This document shows, in pieces, positions 10,331 to 20,734 of a stretch of 64,000 bases of DNA (position 1 is its first letter; every line of letters begins with the position of its first letter). Source of the DNA: Wenzhouxiangella sp. AB-CW3 (GTDB lineage Bacteria; Pseudomonadota; Gammaproteobacteria; Xanthomonadales; Wenzhouxiangellaceae); contig NZ_CP061368.1 of assembly GCF_014725735.1 (NCBI RefSeq), positions 1,441,225-1,505,224 of the forward strand, in the 5' to 3' direction. The notes beneath the pieces are model-generated. The model saw nothing but the letters and a program-made list of their open reading frames with translations. It searched no databases and was not told the DNA's origin. The position numbers and the translations under genes are program-made.

Positions 10331-11514
10331 TCGCCTCCGTCAGCCGGCTGGTCATCTTCCGGCTGAGCATCCGCAGGTGGAGCCTCAGACGGTCTTGGCT
10401 GAACCGGCTGACCGTCCTGCAGCATGTGCAGGCCGCGCACCACCACGCGTTCGCCCGCCTCGATGCCGTCGGCTACCACCTGCCGACCGTCGATGATCGG
10501 GCCGAGGGTGACCTGGCGCGAGCTGACCCGGTCATCGTCGCCGACGATGAAGACGCGGGCCGATTCCTGGTCCTGGCCGATGGCGGCCGGCGGCAGCAGA
10601 ACGACATCGTCGAGTTCCTGCGTGGTCAGGCGCACGCGCACGAACTGTCCCGGCATGATGTGGCCGTCGGCATTGGGAAAGATAGCCCGGCCACTGACAC
10701 TGCCGGTGCGTGGATCGATGCTGACATCGGTGAAATCGACCACGCCGGGCTGGTCGTAGTCACTGCCATCGGGCAGGGTCAGCGTTGCGGTACGCCGGTG
10801 TTCATCGCCATTGCCGTCGCGGGCGCGGCGCACCGCGCGCTGCATGGCGGCGTCGCGTTCCGGCACGGCGAAGCGTACATGCACCGGATCGGTCTGGGTA
10901 ATGCTGGTCAGCAGGGTGCCCTGGCTGATCAGGCTGCCTTCGGACAGGGTTTCCAGGCCGGTGGCACCGGCAATCGGGGCCCTCACACGGGTCCACTCGA
11001 GGTTCAGGCGTGCCGATGCCACCCCGGCGTCTGCCAGCGCCACGCCGGCCTCGGCCAGGTCCAGCTCCGAGCGGGCACGGTCACGCTCGCGTTCGGAAAT
11101 CGCGTCGCGCTCGAACAGGCCCGAGACCCGGCGCCATTCGCGCTCGGCCTGACTCAGGCGGGCACTGGCATTGGAGCGCTCGGCCTCGGCGCGCTGCAGG
11201 GCAATTTCGTAGGGCTCGGGATCGATCAGAAAGAGTTCGTCTCCGGCATCGACCACCTGGCCTTCGACGTAGAGTCGTTCCTCCAGAATGCCCTCGACCC
11301 GGGCACGGACTTCCACCTCGCGCGAGCCGCGGGCGCGGCCGGCATATTCCTCGGTGACGCTGGCCGAAGTGAGCTCGGCGGTGTCATAAGTCACCGGCGG
11401 TGGGGGCGGTTGCTGGTCCTGGTCCGAATTGCCACAGGCGGTGAGGGCAAGAGCCAGGGCGGGCAAAAGAAGAAAAACGCGGCCGCGGCCACGTGCGGCA
11501 TGGTCTGCACGCAT
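10327..11514 (-). CDS. RND periplasmic adaptor lipoprotein (AcrA/HlyD family)
   Basis: 395 residues. The N-terminus has [17 protein letters not shown], a lipoprotein signal with lipobox LTAC. Then come the membrane-fusion lipoyl half-motif [19 protein letters not shown], an alpha-hairpin rich in A/E/R, and the second lipoyl half [19 protein letters not shown]. It is the first gene of the operon adaptor-pump-channel-tetR. It tethers to the inner membrane and bridges pump and channel. The operon promoter should lie between 11515 and the repeat array that begins at 11636; no confident -35/-10 was picked out. Confidence 0.93.
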   Translation of the reverse strand: MRADHAARGRGRVFLLLPALALALTACGNSDQDQQPPPPPVTYDTAELTSASVTEEYAGRARGSREVEVRARVEGILEERLYVEGQVVDAGDELFLIDPEPYEIALQRAEAERSNASARLSQAEREWRRVSGLFERDAISERERDRARSELDLAEAGVALADAGVASARLNLEWTRVRAPIAGATGLETLSEGSLISQGTLLTSITQTDPVHVRFAVPERDAAMQRAVRRARDGNGDEHRRTATLTLPDGSDYDQPGVVDFTDVSIDPRTGSVSGRAIFPNADGHIMPGQFVRVRLTTQELDDVVLLPPAAIGQDQESARVFIVGDDDRVSSRQVTLGPIIDGRQVVADGIEAGERVVVRGLHMLQDGQPVQPRPSEAPPADAQPEDDQPADGGE

Positions 11515-11635
11515 GGGTGAATCTCCAGTCAGTCAGGCAAGCCAGGCGGCGTGGTTAACCGCAAAGCGAAAGTATACATACACGAATGTATGTTTTCAAG
11601 AACTCACGTGTCGATTCTTGTTGCAGGGTCTCAGC

Positions 11636-12966
11636 GTGCGAGGTCCCGGATATCGCCTGCGGCGATTCCGGGACGACGGATGGGTAAGTTCTGTCGTCCC
11701 GGCCGAAGAGCCGGGGCCTCGCACGGTCAAGCGTGCAGGGCCTCCGGCTGTATCCGGTGCGCCGTGCGGAAAGCCAGCGTGCGAGGTCCCGGATATCGCC
11801 TGCGGCGATTCCGGGACGACCGGTGGGCAAGTTCTGTCGTCCCGGCCGAAGCGCCGGGACCTCGCACATTCAAGCGTGCAGGGCCTCCGGCTGTATCCGG
11901 TGCGCCGTGCGGAAAGCCAGCGTGCGAGGTCCCGGATATCGCCTGCGGCGATTCCGGGACGACCGGTGGGCAAGTTCTGTCGTCCCGGCCGAAGCGCCGG
12001 GACCTCGCACGGTCAAGCGTGCAGGGCCTCCGGCTGTATCCGGTGCGCCGTGCGGAAAGCCAGCGTGCGAGGTCCCGGATATCGCCTGCGGCGATTCCGG
12101 GACGACCGGTGGGCAAGTTCTGTCGTCCCGGCCGAAGAGCCGGGGCCTCGCACGGTCAAGCGTGCAGGGCCTCCGGCTGTATCCGGTGCGCCGTGCGGAA
12201 AGCCAGCGTGCGAGGTCCCGGATATCGCCTGCGGCGATTCCGGGACGACCGGTGGGCAAGTTCTGTCGTCCCGGCCGAAGAGCCGGGGCCTCGCACGGTC
12301 AAGCGTGCAGGGCCTTCGGCTGTATCCGGTGCGCCGTGCGGAAAGCCAGCGTGCGAGGTCCCGGATATCGCCTGCGGCGATTCCGGGACGACCGGTGGGC
12401 AAGTTCTGTCGTCCCGGCCGAAGAGCCGGGGCCTCGCACGGTCAAGCGTGCAGGGCCTCAGGCTGTATCCGGTGCGCCGTGCGGAAAGCCAGCGTGCGAG
12501 GTCCCGGATATCGCCTGCGGCGATTCCGGGACGACCGGTGGGCAAGTTCTGTCGTCCCGGCCAAAGCGCCGGGACCTCGCACATTCAAGCGTGCAGGGCC
12601 TCCGGCTGTATCCGGTGCGCCGTGCGGAAAGCCAGCGTGCGAGGTCCCGGATATCGCCTGCGGCGATTCCGGGACGACGGATGGGTAAGTTCTGTCGTCC
12701 CGGCCGAAGAGCCGGGACCTCGCACGGTCAAGCGTGCAGGGCCTCCGGCTGTATCCGGTGCGCCGTGCGGAAAGCCAGCGTGCGAGGTCCCGGATATCGC
12801 CTGCGGCGATTCCGGGACGACCGGTGGGCAAGTTCTGTCGTCCCGGCCAAAGCGCCGGGACCTCGCACATTCAAGCGGGCAGGGCCTCAGGCTTCGGCCG
12901 GTGTGCCGTGCAGAAGACCAGCCTGCGAGATCCCGGATATCACCTGCGGTGATTCCGGGACGACCA
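11636..12966. repeat. Tandem array of a 143-bp palindromic unit (nine full copies plus a diverged part copy)
   Basis: Unit starts (GTGCGAGGTCCCGG) are at 11636, 11779, 11922, 12065, 12208, 12351, 12494, 12637 and 12780; a diverged partial copy starts near 12923. Each unit has a first hairpin TCCCGGATATCGCC-TGC-GGCGATTCCGGGA, a second hairpin GTCCCGGC/GCCGGGAC, and outer ends GTGCGAGG and CCTCGCAC that also pair. The copies differ by a few substitutions, for example GAAGAGCCGGGG against GAAGCGCCGGGA. Long open frames across it on both strands come from GC-rich periodicity and are not genes. It lies upstream of the RND operon. Confidence 0.95.
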
Positions 12967-12993
12967 AGTGCCCTGATCACCGTCTCCCGCTTT

Positions 12994-13106
12994 CCCAACA
13001 CCTAACACCCAACACCTAACACCCAACACCTAACACCTAACACCTAACACTTCACACTTAACACTTCCCACTTCCCACTTCCCACTTCCCACTTCCCACC
13101 TTCTAC
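12994..13106. repeat. Heptanucleotide tandem tract (AACACCT, then CCCACTT)
   Basis: About sixteen period-7 units, first AACACCT/AACACCC, then variants of AACACTT/CACACTT, then CCCACTT. The tract stops about 10 bp from the asnS stop codon on the opposite strand. It has no coding content. Confidence 0.95.
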
Positions 13107-13115
13107 CTCTCACCA

Positions 13116-14516
13116 TCAAAACGGCGCACTCCCCGGCGTTCTCGGGTACGGAATCACGTCGCGAATATTGCCCAGGCCGGTGATGTAGTTGAGCAGGCGT
13201 TCGAAGCCCAGGCCGAAGCCGGCGTGGGGGACGGTGCCGTAGCGCCTGAGGTCGACGTACCAGCTGTAGGTTTCGGCATCCAGGCCGTGGTGGGCCATGC
13301 GCGACTTGAGAACATCCAGACGCTCCTCGCGCTGCGAACCACCGATGATCTCGCCGATACCCGGTGCCAGGACATCCATGGCGGCCACTGTCTTGCCGTC
13401 GTCATTGAGGCGCATGTAAAAGGCCTTGATTTCGTCGGGGTAGTTCTTGACTACCACCGGGGCCTTGCAGTGCTGCTCGGTCAGGTAGCGCTCATGCTCG
13501 GTCTGCAGGTCCACGCCCCACTCAGGCTTGAATTCGAACTTCTTGCCGGAGCTTTTCAGAATCTCGATAGCCTCGGCGTAGTCCATCTGCACGAAATCGC
13601 TGTCGACCAGCTTCTCCAGCCGGGTAATCGCTTCCGGCTCGATGCGCTCGGCAAAGAAAGCCATGTCCTCGCCGCAGCGCTCCAGCACGCGGGCGAATAC
13701 GAACTTGAGGAAGTCCTCGGACAGCCTGGCCAGGTCCTCCAGGTCGGCAAAAGCGACTTCCGGCTCGATCATCCAGAACTCGGCCAGGTGGCGGGCAGTG
13801 TTGGAGTTCTCGGCACGGAAAGTGGGGCCGAAGGTGTAGACCTTGGAAAGCGCCAGGCAGTAGGCCTCGACGTTGAGTTGCCCCGATACGGTCAGGAAGG
13901 TTTCGCGGCCGAAGAAATCCTCGCGGAAGTCGATCTTGCCGTCGTCGGTACGCGGCGGATTCATCAGGTCGAGCGTGGAGACACGAAACATTTGGCCGGC
14001 GCCTTCGGCGTCCGAGGCGGTCACAATCGGCGTGTTGACCCAGTAGTAGCCGTGTTCGTCGAAGAACTCGTGAATGGCTCGGGCCGCGGCATGGCGCACG
14101 CGGGTAACCGCGCCGAAGGTGTTGGTGCGCGGCCTGAGGTGGGCCACGGTGCGCAGAAACTCGAAGCTGTGCTGCTTGGGCTGCACGGGGTAGGTGTCGG
14201 GGTCCTCGACAAAGCCCAGCACCTCGATCTCGGCGGCCTGGATTTCCACGCTCTGGCCACGCCCCCTGGATTCCACCACCGTGCCGCGGCAGCGCAGCGA
14301 GCAGCCGGAAGTCAGTTTCTGGATTTCGCTGGCATAATTGGGCAGGTCCTTGTCGGCGACCAGTTGCAGGTTGCCGAAACAGGAGCCATCGTTGAGATGG
14401 ATGAAGGAGAATCCGGCCTTGGAGTCACGCCGGGTGCGAACCCAACCCTGGACGACGATTTCGGAGCCGACGGCAATTTCGCCGCCGAGCACCGCTTTGA
14501 TGCTGGCAGTTTGCAT
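13116..14516 (-). CDS. asnS: Asparagine--tRNA ligase
   Basis: 466 residues from the ATG at 14516, the same length as the E. coli enzyme. An in-frame extension of 16 codons exists upstream but has no family counterpart. An N-terminal OB-fold anticodon-binding domain ([17 protein letters not shown]) is followed by the class II core. Motif 2 is [20 protein letters not shown] and motif 3 is [15 protein letters not shown]. It charges tRNA-Asn in the cytoplasm. It is divergent from the Fe-S protein gene, with about 60 bp between the two starts. A heptamer tract abuts its 3' end. Confidence 0.97.
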   Translation of the reverse strand: MQTASIKAVLGGEIAVGSEIVVQGWVRTRRDSKAGFSFIHLNDGSCFGNLQLVADKDLPNYASEIQKLTSGCSLRCRGTVVESRGRGQSVEIQAAEIEVLGFVEDPDTYPVQPKQHSFEFLRTVAHLRPRTNTFGAVTRVRHAAARAIHEFFDEHGYYWVNTPIVTASDAEGAGQMFRVSTLDLMNPPRTDDGKIDFREDFFGRETFLTVSGQLNVEAYCLALSKVYTFGPTFRAENSNTARHLAEFWMIEPEVAFADLEDLARLSEDFLKFVFARVLERCGEDMAFFAERIEPEAITRLEKLVDSDFVQMDYAEAIEILKSSGKKFEFKPEWGVDLQTEHERYLTEQHCKAPVVVKNYPDEIKAFYMRLNDDGKTVAAMDVLAPGIGEIIGGSQREERLDVLKSRMAHHGLDAETYSWYVDLRRYGTVPHAGFGLGFERLLNYITGLGNIRDVIPYPRTPGSAPF

Positions 14517-14575
14517 GGTGGAAATGAAAATCCTTTTCATTGAAACATGACGGGCAAGACGCAATAATACTGGAC

Positions 14576-14935
14576 ATGGCTACGGCAACCCAAGAAAACC
14601 TGACTGAAGAAGGCGTCAGCCTGACCGAGGCGGCCGCCGAGCGGGTGCGTGAATTCATGGCGCGAGACGGGGGTATCGGACTCAGGCTCTCGGTCAAACG
14701 CACCGGCTGCTCCGGCTGGGCCTACGATGTTGGCCTGGCCCATGAGGCTGCCGCCGAAGATCATGTCTTCGAGGACCGGGGCATCCAGGTCATCGTCGAT
14801 GACAAGGCACTGTCCATGGTCGCCGGCACCCGCATCGACTTCGTCCACCAGGGCCTGGTGCGCGAATTCCGCTTTACCAACCCCAACGTGACCGGCGAAT
14901 GCGGCTGCGGAGAGAGCTTTACCGTAGGAGCCTGA
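14576..14935 (+). CDS. A-type Fe-S cluster carrier (IscA/ErpA/HesB family)
   Basis: 119 residues. The ATG at 14576 (MATATQ) is preferred over an upstream one because the extension is unlike the family. The three ligand cysteines are present: one in [10 protein letters not shown] and two in GECGCGESF near the C-terminus. The protein would accept and deliver Fe-S clusters to apo-proteins in the cytoplasm. No isc or suf genes are adjacent, so the exact paralogue (IscA, ErpA or SufA) cannot be fixed. No clear ribosome site precedes it. REP palindromes follow the stop directly. Confidence 0.9.
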   Translation: MATATQENLTEEGVSLTEAAAERVREFMARDGGIGLRLSVKRTGCSGWAYDVGLAHEAAAEDHVFEDRGIQVIVDDKALSMVAGTRIDFVHQGLVREFRFTNPNVTGECGCGESFTVGA

Positions 14936-14941
14936 CCCGCG

Positions 14942-15092
14942 CAGGTCGGGGTCACACCCCCGACGGACTCCAACGCGACCCGAGTAGGTCGGGGTCACAT
15001 CCCCGACGGACGAGTCAGCAGGCTTGTTCACACATGAGCTACGAGCGTTCAGGCCCGAAATGTCGCCCGTCGGGGATGTGACCCCGACCTAC
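14942..15092. repeat. REP-like palindromes of the GTAGGTCGGGG type, inverted pair
   Basis: Three copies of a (G)TAGGTCGGGG-TCACA-CCCCGAC element: 14942-14965, 14984-15010 and, inverted, 15067-15092. The last two are perfect 26-bp reverse complements with about 56 bp between them and could form a long hairpin ending the Fe-S gene transcript just before the guaB promoter. Confidence 0.9.
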
Positions 15093-15116
15093 GGCTGGCT
15101 CTCGCCTCTCCCAAGT

Positions 15117-15146
15117 TTGCTCATAACGGCATTTAAGGTGTAAAAT
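15117..15146 (+). promoter_or_regulatory. Candidate sigma70 promoter of guaB
   Basis: TTGCTC (15117-15122) and TAAAAT (15141-15146) are separated by 18 bp and lie about 30 bp before the guaB ATG. A GGAG ribosome site follows near 15164. It is placed directly after the inverted REP pair. Confidence 0.55.
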
Positions 15147-15175
15147 GGCGGGATTTACCTGCCGGAGCACGCCCC

Positions 15176-16633
15176 ATGCGCCTGATCGACGAAGCCCTTA
15201 CTTTTGACGATGTTTCGCTGGTGCCGGATTACTCCGAGGTGCTCCCCAAGGACGTCGATCTTTCGACCCGCATCACGCGCGATCTCAAGCTCAATATCCC
15301 CCTGGCTTCGGCGGCCATGGACACCGTCACCGAGGCCCGCCTGGCCATTGCCCTGGCCCAGGCTGGCGGCGTAGGCGTCATCCACAAGAACATGACCATC
15401 GAGCGCCAGGCCGAGCAGGTGCGCATCGTCAAGAAGTACGAGGCCGGCGTGATCAAGGATCCGATCACGGTCGACCCCTACACCAGCATTCGCGACGTGT
15501 TCGAGCTGACCCGGCGGCACAACATCTCCGGCGTGCCGGTGGTTGATGGTGGCGAGCTGGTGGGGCTCGTCACCAGTCGCGACATGCGCTTCGAGCGCCA
15601 CCTCGACGATCCGGTGCGCAATATCATGACGCGCAAGGACAAGCTGGTCACCGTGCAGGAGGGCGCCAGCCAGGATGAGGTGCTGGAGCTGCTGCACAAA
15701 CACCGCATCGAGAAGGTGCTGGTGGTCAACGGCAATTTCCAGCTCAAGGGCCTGATCACGGTCAAGGACATCCAGAAGTCGCGTGATTTCCCCAATGCCG
15801 CCAAGGACAGTGCCGAGCAGTTGCTCACTGCGGCCGCGGTTGGCGTGGGCGGCGATACCGAGGACCGCATCGCCGCGCTGGTCGAGGCCGGGATCGACAT
15901 CGTCGTGGTCGACACCGCGCACGGCCATTCCCGGGGCGTGCTCGACCGCATATCCTGGGTCAAGAAGCATTACCCCGATGTTCAGGTCATTGGTGGCAAC
16001 GTCTCGACGTCCGATGCAGCCCGCGACCTCGCCGAGGCCGGGGCCGACGGCATCAAGATCGGGCAGGGACCCGGCTCGATCTGTACCACCCGCGTGGTCG
16101 CCGGTATCGGCGTACCCCAGGTCAGCGCCGTGGCCGCCGCGGCCGATGCGGTTCGCAAGTCCGATGTGCCCCTGATCGCCGATGGCGGCATTCGTTTCTC
16201 CGGTGACGTGGCCAAGGCCCTGGCGGCTGGCGCTTCAAGCGTCATGATCGGCGGCCTGCTGGCCGGTACCGAGGAAGCGCCCGGCGAAGTAGTGCTTTAC
16301 CAGGGCCGTTCATACAAGAGTTATCGCGGCATGGGCTCGCTGGGTGCCATGGAGCAGGGCTCCAAGGACCGCTACTTCCAGGCCGAGGCCGAAGCCGACA
16401 AGCTCGTTCCGGAAGGCATCGAAGGCCGCGTGCCCTACAAGGGCCCGCTGGGCGGCGTCGTCCACCAGCTCATGGGCGGGCTACGCGCCTCCATGGGCTA
16501 CGTCGGCTGCGCCAGCATCGACGAAATGCGCACCCGCCCCCGATTCGTGAGAATCTCCCCGGCCGGCGTCCGAGAATCCCATGCCCACGACGTAGCAATC
16601 ACGAAGGAAGCACCGAATTACAAGTTGGGGTAG
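15176..16633 (+). CDS. guaB: Inosine-5'-monophosphate dehydrogenase
   Basis: 485 residues. A (beta/alpha)8 barrel is interrupted by two CBS domains (about residues 95-205, including [17 protein letters not shown]). The active-site loop [15 protein letters not shown] contains the catalytic Cys. [20 protein letters not shown] and [10 protein letters not shown] bind the phosphate, and the mobile flap follows. It oxidises IMP to XMP with NAD+, the committed step to GMP. guaA lies downstream in the same direction, but an unusually long, repeat-filled 289-bp spacer separates them. The ATG at 15176 has GGAG upstream. Confidence 0.98.
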   Translation: MRLIDEALTFDDVSLVPDYSEVLPKDVDLSTRITRDLKLNIPLASAAMDTVTEARLAIALAQAGGVGVIHKNMTIERQAEQVRIVKKYEAGVIKDPITVDPYTSIRDVFELTRRHNISGVPVVDGGELVGLVTSRDMRFERHLDDPVRNIMTRKDKLVTVQEGASQDEVLELLHKHRIEKVLVVNGNFQLKGLITVKDIQKSRDFPNAAKDSAEQLLTAAAVGVGGDTEDRIAALVEAGIDIVVVDTAHGHSRGVLDRISWVKKHYPDVQVIGGNVSTSDAARDLAEAGADGIKIGQGPGSICTTRVVAGIGVPQVSAVAAAADAVRKSDVPLIADGGIRFSGDVAKALAAGASSVMIGGLLAGTEEAPGEVVLYQGRSYKSYRGMGSLGAMEQGSKDRYFQAEAEADKLVPEGIEGRVPYKGPLGGVVHQLMGGLRASMGYVGCASIDEMRTRPRFVRISPAGVRESHAHDVAITKEAPNYKLG

Positions 16634-16645
16634 CTCTATGGAGTT

Positions 16646-16853
16646 TGAAGTGTGAAGTGTGAAGATTTAGGTGTTATGTGTTATGTGTTAAGGAGCAAGG
16701 GAGCTGGTCAAGGCTTGGTGCCAGCACCTAACACCTAACACCTAACACCTAACACCCCCAACCCAACCGAAGCCACTAAACCCGAAACCATTCGACAAAT
16801 CTAATCGCAAGCCCCAACTTCACACTTCACACTTCACACTTAACACTTGAAAC
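16646..16853. repeat. Inverted heptamer tracts in the guaB-guaA spacer
   Basis: Left arm: TGAAGTG-type heptamers (16646-16664), then GTGTTAT heptamers (16667-16693). Right arm: CACCTAA heptamers (16723-16756), then CTTCACA heptamers (16818-16853). The right-arm units are reverse complements of the left-arm units, so the whole spacer is an imperfect giant palindrome around about 30 bp of unique sequence. A degenerate direct repeat rich in CCAACCC/GCAAGCC fills the rest, up to the guaA start. Confidence 0.9.
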
Positions 16854-16922
16854 TGAACCTCCCAACCCACCGAAAGCCACGAACCCCAAACCCCTCCACC
16901 CACCCAACCGCAAGCCACCAGC

Positions 16923-18494
16923 ATGTCCATCCACACCCACCGCATCCTCATCCTCGACTTCGGCTCCCAGTACACGCAATTGATTGCGCGTCGTGTGCGC
17001 GAGATCGGGGTGTATTCGGAAATCCTGCCTTTTGACGTCGGAGACGACGTGATTCGTGACTTCGGTGCAACCGGTATCGTGCTGTCCGGCGGGCCGGAAT
17101 CCGTGGCTTATGCGGACAGCCCGCGTATTCCGCAGGTTGTGTTCGACCTGGGTGTGCCATTGCTGGGCATCTGCTACGGCATGCAGGCGATGGCCAGCCA
17201 TTTCGGCGGCGTGGTCAGCCCTTCGGACGAAAAGGAGTTCGGTTATGCCGAAGTGGCACAGGACGCACCTGGCCGGCTGCTCGACGGCATCGAGGACCGG
17301 GTGGACCCCGACGGGCAGGCGTTGCTGGATGTATGGATGAGTCATGGTGACAAGGTCACCACGCTGCCCGAAGGCTTCAAGACCATCTGCACCACCGCCT
17401 CGGCGCCGATTGCCGGCATGGGCGACGACCAGCGTCGCTACTACGGGTTGCAATTCCACCCTGAAGTCACCCATACCGTTCAGGGACGGCGCATACTCGA
17501 ACGTTTCGTGCATGACATCTGCGGTTGCGAGGCGGGTTGGACCACCGCAGCCATCATCGACGACCAGATTGCCCGGGTGCGTGAGCAGGTCGGTAAAGAC
17601 ACCGTACTGCTGGGGCTTTCCGGCGGGGTGGACTCCTCGGTGGTGGCTGCATTGCTGCACGAGGCCATCGGTGATCAACTGCTGTGCATTTTTGTCGATA
17701 CCGGGCTGCTGCGCTACCAGGAAGGCGACCAGGTCATGGCCACCTTCGCCGAGCACCTGGGCGTGCGCGTCGAGCGCATCAATGCGCGCGATCAGTTCAT
17801 GAATGCCCTGGCCGGCGTGTCCGACCCGGAAGAGAAGCGCAAGATCATCGGCCGCGAGTTCATTCGCGTGTTCGAGCAGTCGGCCAAGAGTCATCAGGAA
17901 GCCAGCTGGCTGGCCCAGGGCACGATCTATCCCGATGTCATCGAATCGGCTGGTGCGGCCACCGGCAAGGCCAAGGTGATCAAGTCGCACCACAATGTCG
18001 GCGGCCTGCCCGAGGACATGAATCTCAAGCTGGTCGAGCCTCTGAAGGAACTGTTCAAGGACGAGGTCAGGGAGATCGGCATCGAGCTGGGCCTGCCGCG
18101 CGAACTGGTCATGCGTCATCCCTTCCCGGGACCGGGACTGGGCGTGCGCATCCTGGGTGAGGTCAAGCCCGGGTATGTCGAGCCGCTGCAGAAAGCCGAT
18201 CATATCTTCATTTCAGAGCTCAGAAAGGCCGGCTTCTACGACAAGGTCAGCCAGGCCTTTGCCGTGTTCCTGCCGGTGAAGTCCGTCGGTGTTGTCGGCG
18301 ATGCCCGCCGCTACGAGTACGTGATTGCCCTGCGCGCCGTCGAAACCATTGACTTCATGACCGCGCGCTGGGCCTACCTCGACCACGACTTCCTCGACCA
18401 TGTCTCGCGCCGCATCATCAATGAATGCGACGGCGTATCCCGAGTCGTCTACGACATCTCCGGCAAGCCCCCGGCGACCATCGAGTGGGAATAA
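16923..18494 (+). CDS. guaA: GMP synthase (glutamine-hydrolysing)
   Basis: 523 residues. The N-terminal class I glutamine amidotransferase has [10 protein letters not shown] with the nucleophile Cys, and [10 protein letters not shown] with the His-x-Glu dyad. Next comes the ATP-pyrophosphatase P-loop [19 protein letters not shown], then the C-terminal dimerisation domain ending PPATIEWE. It aminates XMP to GMP. The ATG at 16923 has no good ribosome site; the leader is the C-rich repeat spacer. Length equals the E. coli enzyme within a few residues. Confidence 0.98.
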   Translation: MSIHTHRILILDFGSQYTQLIARRVREIGVYSEILPFDVGDDVIRDFGATGIVLSGGPESVAYADSPRIPQVVFDLGVPLLGICYGMQAMASHFGGVVSPSDEKEFGYAEVAQDAPGRLLDGIEDRVDPDGQALLDVWMSHGDKVTTLPEGFKTICTTASAPIAGMGDDQRRYYGLQFHPEVTHTVQGRRILERFVHDICGCEAGWTTAAIIDDQIARVREQVGKDTVLLGLSGGVDSSVVAALLHEAIGDQLLCIFVDTGLLRYQEGDQVMATFAEHLGVRVERINARDQFMNALAGVSDPEEKRKIIGREFIRVFEQSAKSHQEASWLAQGTIYPDVIESAGAATGKAKVIKSHHNVGGLPEDMNLKLVEPLKELFKDEVREIGIELGLPRELVMRHPFPGPGLGVRILGEVKPGYVEPLQKADHIFISELRKAGFYDKVSQAFAVFLPVKSVGVVGDARRYEYVIALRAVETIDFMTARWAYLDHDFLDHVSRRIINECDGVSRVVYDISGKPPATIEWE

Positions 18495-18512
18495 GGCGGG
18501 CAGGGTTGGCAT

Positions 18513-18557
18513 GTCGTCCCGGAAAATGCGCAGCACTTATCCGGGACCTCCCACGCA
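18513..18557 (+). repeat. REP element (GTCCCGGAAAATGC hairpin)
   Basis: GTCCCGGAAAATGCGCAG pairs with CATTTATCCGGGAC-type sequence (here CACTTATCCGGGAC). It starts 19 bp after the guaA stop, so it may also end that transcript. Confidence 0.85.
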
Positions 18558-18590
18558 TGCCCTCTGCACGGCCACCCCTGCAATCCCGGC

Positions 18591-19187
18591 TACCTCGAGG
18601 GTTCTCCTAGCAATCCCGGCCATGCAAGGCCGGGCTACCTCGAGGGTTCTCCTAGCCGTAGGCCGGGGTTGCATCCCCGGCGTATTATTTCAAGGGTTCT
18701 CCTAGCCGTAGGCCGGGGTTGCATCCCCGGCGTATTATTTCAAGGGTTCTCCAAACCGTAGGCCGGGATTGCATCCCCGGCGTATTATTTCAAGGGTTCT
18801 CCTAGCCGTGGGGCGGGGTTGCATCCCCGGCGTATTATTTCAAGGGTTCTCCTAGCCGTGGGGCGGGGTTGCATCCCCGGCGTATTATTTCAAGGGGTCT
18901 CCTAGCCGTGGGGCGGGGTTGCGTCCCCGGCGTTATTTCAAGGGTTCTCCTAGCCGTGGGGCGGGGTTGCGTCCCCGGCGTATTATTTCAAGGGTTCTCC
19001 TAGCCGTGGGGCGGGGTTGCGTCCCCGGCGTATTATTTCAAGGGTTCTCCTAGCCGTGGGGCGGGGTTGCGTCCCCGGCGTATTATTTCAAGGGTTCTCC
19101 TAGCCGTGGGGCGGGGTTGCATCCCCGGCGTATTATTTCAAGGGTTCTCCTAGCCGTAGGCCGGGGTTGCATCCCCGGCGTACACTC
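18591..19187. repeat. Tandem array of a 50-bp unit, about eleven copies
   Basis: The unit is AAGGGTTCTCCTAGCCGT, then a GGCGGGGTTGCATCCCCGG-type hairpin, then CGTATTATTT. Copies start about every 49-50 bp (for example 18692, 18741, 18791, 18841). The first two carry a variant hairpin (CCCGGCCATGCAAGGCCGGG). One copy has lost 3 bp near 18930. The array runs into the last codons of the YidC-like gene on the minus strand. Confidence 0.92.
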
Positions 19188-20721
19188 AGCGGCTGGATGA
19201 AGTCAGACGACTCTGGGCGATGTGGAGTATGTTGGCGGCGGTCCAGTACAGCACCATGCCGGCAGGGAAGGGGTAGAAAATCAGGAAAAAGCCCAGGGCC
19301 ATGATCACCAGAAAGATGTTCTGACGCCTCTGGGCCGTGGCGTCCGCGGCCGGTGCCGGCGAGAGCTTGAGGGTCATCAGCGTGGTGATGGCCAGCAAGA
19401 CAGGCAGCAGGTTGAAATACTGGCCGAAAAACGGCAGCGAGAGACCCATCGAAAACAGCCGGTCGGGTTCGGCCAGTGTCTCGATCCACAGGAAAGGCGC
19501 CTCGCGCAGTTCGAAGGCCTGGCCCAGCACATGAAACAACGCGATGAACACTGGAATCTGGATCAGCACGATCAGTAGCGGCTTGAGTCCGGCCAGGGGA
19601 CTGACGTCATGCTTCTCGTAGAGTTCAAGAATCCGCTCGCTCTGCTCACCACCCTTGTAGCGTTGCTTGATCTCTGCGATTTCCGGCTGGATCCGGCGCT
19701 GGACTTCGGCAAATGCGTGTTGTCCGGCCAGGGCCCGCCTGGCTAGCGGATACATGGCCAGGCGCACCAGGACGGCCAGCACGATAATGGCCAGGCCCCA
19801 ACTGGGGATCAGGGCAAACAGCACTTCCAGCAGCCACAGCAGGCCAAAGCACAGATAGCGCATCCACTGCCAGAGTCCGGGAAACAGCACATCGGAGAAA
19901 TCTGCCTCGCCCGCTGCGACTGCCTGTCGCGATCGTGGGCCGGCGAATACCGTGAACTCCCACTCCCGGCTTTCGCCCGCGGCCAGGCTCGCTTCGTCCA
20001 ATTCCAACATCAACCCAGGCAGGTAGCGGGCCGGCAGCGAGGACGAGTCTGGTGCAGGCAGCGCGGCGCTGGCTGAGTTGATGGTGGTCGGGTCGTCAGG
20101 CTTGAGCAGCAGGGCGAAATAGCGGCTGTAAAGTCCCAGCCATTCTGCACCGGCCAGTTCCCCAAGGGAAAGGGTTTCGCCGGGCTCCGGTCTTGCCGGG
20201 CGCTGGATGCGTCCATCCACCAACCCGATGGTATCGACAAAGGAGTACAGGGCCGCAGCCATGCCCAGCCCGTCGATTGGCTCTTCGCCCAGACCCGGGC
20301 CGAGGCTAAGCCCCAGGCCGTCGAGGTTCGTTTCTGAACCGCCCTGATTGGTTACGGTGATCTGCAAGTGCAGGGTATGTCCGCCCTCGGCCAGTTCGAA
20401 GTGCTGCCGGAATTCAAGCTCGCGGTCTGGATCATGGCTGCGGGCGACCACGCCTGTCGGGTCGGCTGCGTCGAGCTGCCAGTTGTCGAGCGGCTCGCCG
20501 CCGATGTGCAACTGCAGGTGCCGACTGCCACCGAGCTTCGAGTCGGCGCTGATCAGTGATTGCCAGCGGGCATCGCGGTCGCTTCTGACCTGGAAGGTGG
20601 TCGGTGCAGGGTGATCCGCGCCCCAGCCCAGATGCAGGGTGTCGGATTGCAGCTCCAGTGCTTCAGCCGAAATCGGCAGGGCCGCCAACAGGGCCGCAGC
20701 GGCCAGCATCGAGCGAATCAT
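19186..20721 (-). CDS. YidC/Oxa1-type membrane insertase paralogue
   Basis: About 511 residues from the ATG at 20721 (RSMLAAAALLAALPISAEA signal-like segment). An alternative start lies 22 codons upstream. A periplasmic beta-rich domain (about 25-290) is followed by the five-helix 60KD_IMP/Oxa1 core. The conserved intramembrane Arg is present in LAIIVLAVLVRLAMYPLARR, and PLLIVLIQIPVFIALFHVL and FPAGMVLYWTAANILHIAQ match YidC. Unlike housekeeping YidC it is not beside rnpA/rpmH/mnmE but follows a tiny YIDPGTG protein within a sulfatase/methyltransferase cluster, 13 bp downstream. A specialised insertase for that cluster is inferred. Confidence 0.82.
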   Translation of the reverse strand: MIRSMLAAAALLAALPISAEALELQSDTLHLGWGADHPAPTTFQVRSDRDARWQSLISADSKLGGSRHLQLHIGGEPLDNWQLDAADPTGVVARSHDPDRELEFRQHFELAEGGHTLHLQITVTNQGGSETNLDGLGLSLGPGLGEEPIDGLGMAAALYSFVDTIGLVDGRIQRPARPEPGETLSLGELAGAEWLGLYSRYFALLLKPDDPTTINSASAALPAPDSSSLPARYLPGLMLELDEASLAAGESREWEFTVFAGPRSRQAVAAGEADFSDVLFPGLWQWMRYLCFGLLWLLEVLFALIPSWGLAIIVLAVLVRLAMYPLARRALAGQHAFAEVQRRIQPEIAEIKQRYKGGEQSERILELYEKHDVSPLAGLKPLLIVLIQIPVFIALFHVLGQAFELREAPFLWIETLAEPDRLFSMGLSLPFFGQYFNLLPVLLAITTLMTLKLSPAPAADATAQRRQNIFLVIMALGFFLIFYPFPAGMVLYWTAANILHIAQSRLTSSSR

Positions 20722-20734
20722 GTGCAGCCTGGAT

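Noticed and set aside
11429-13019. Several 100-480-residue open frames on both strands with repeated Pro/Arg/Gly/Ser motifs
   Set aside because: They follow the 143-bp repeat in every frame, have no family resemblance, and change frame with each unit because 143 is not a multiple of three. They are products of repeat periodicity.
14517-14564. N-terminal extension of AsnS
   Set aside because: Sixteen extra residues have no counterpart in the family, and starting at 14516 gives the standard 466-residue enzyme.
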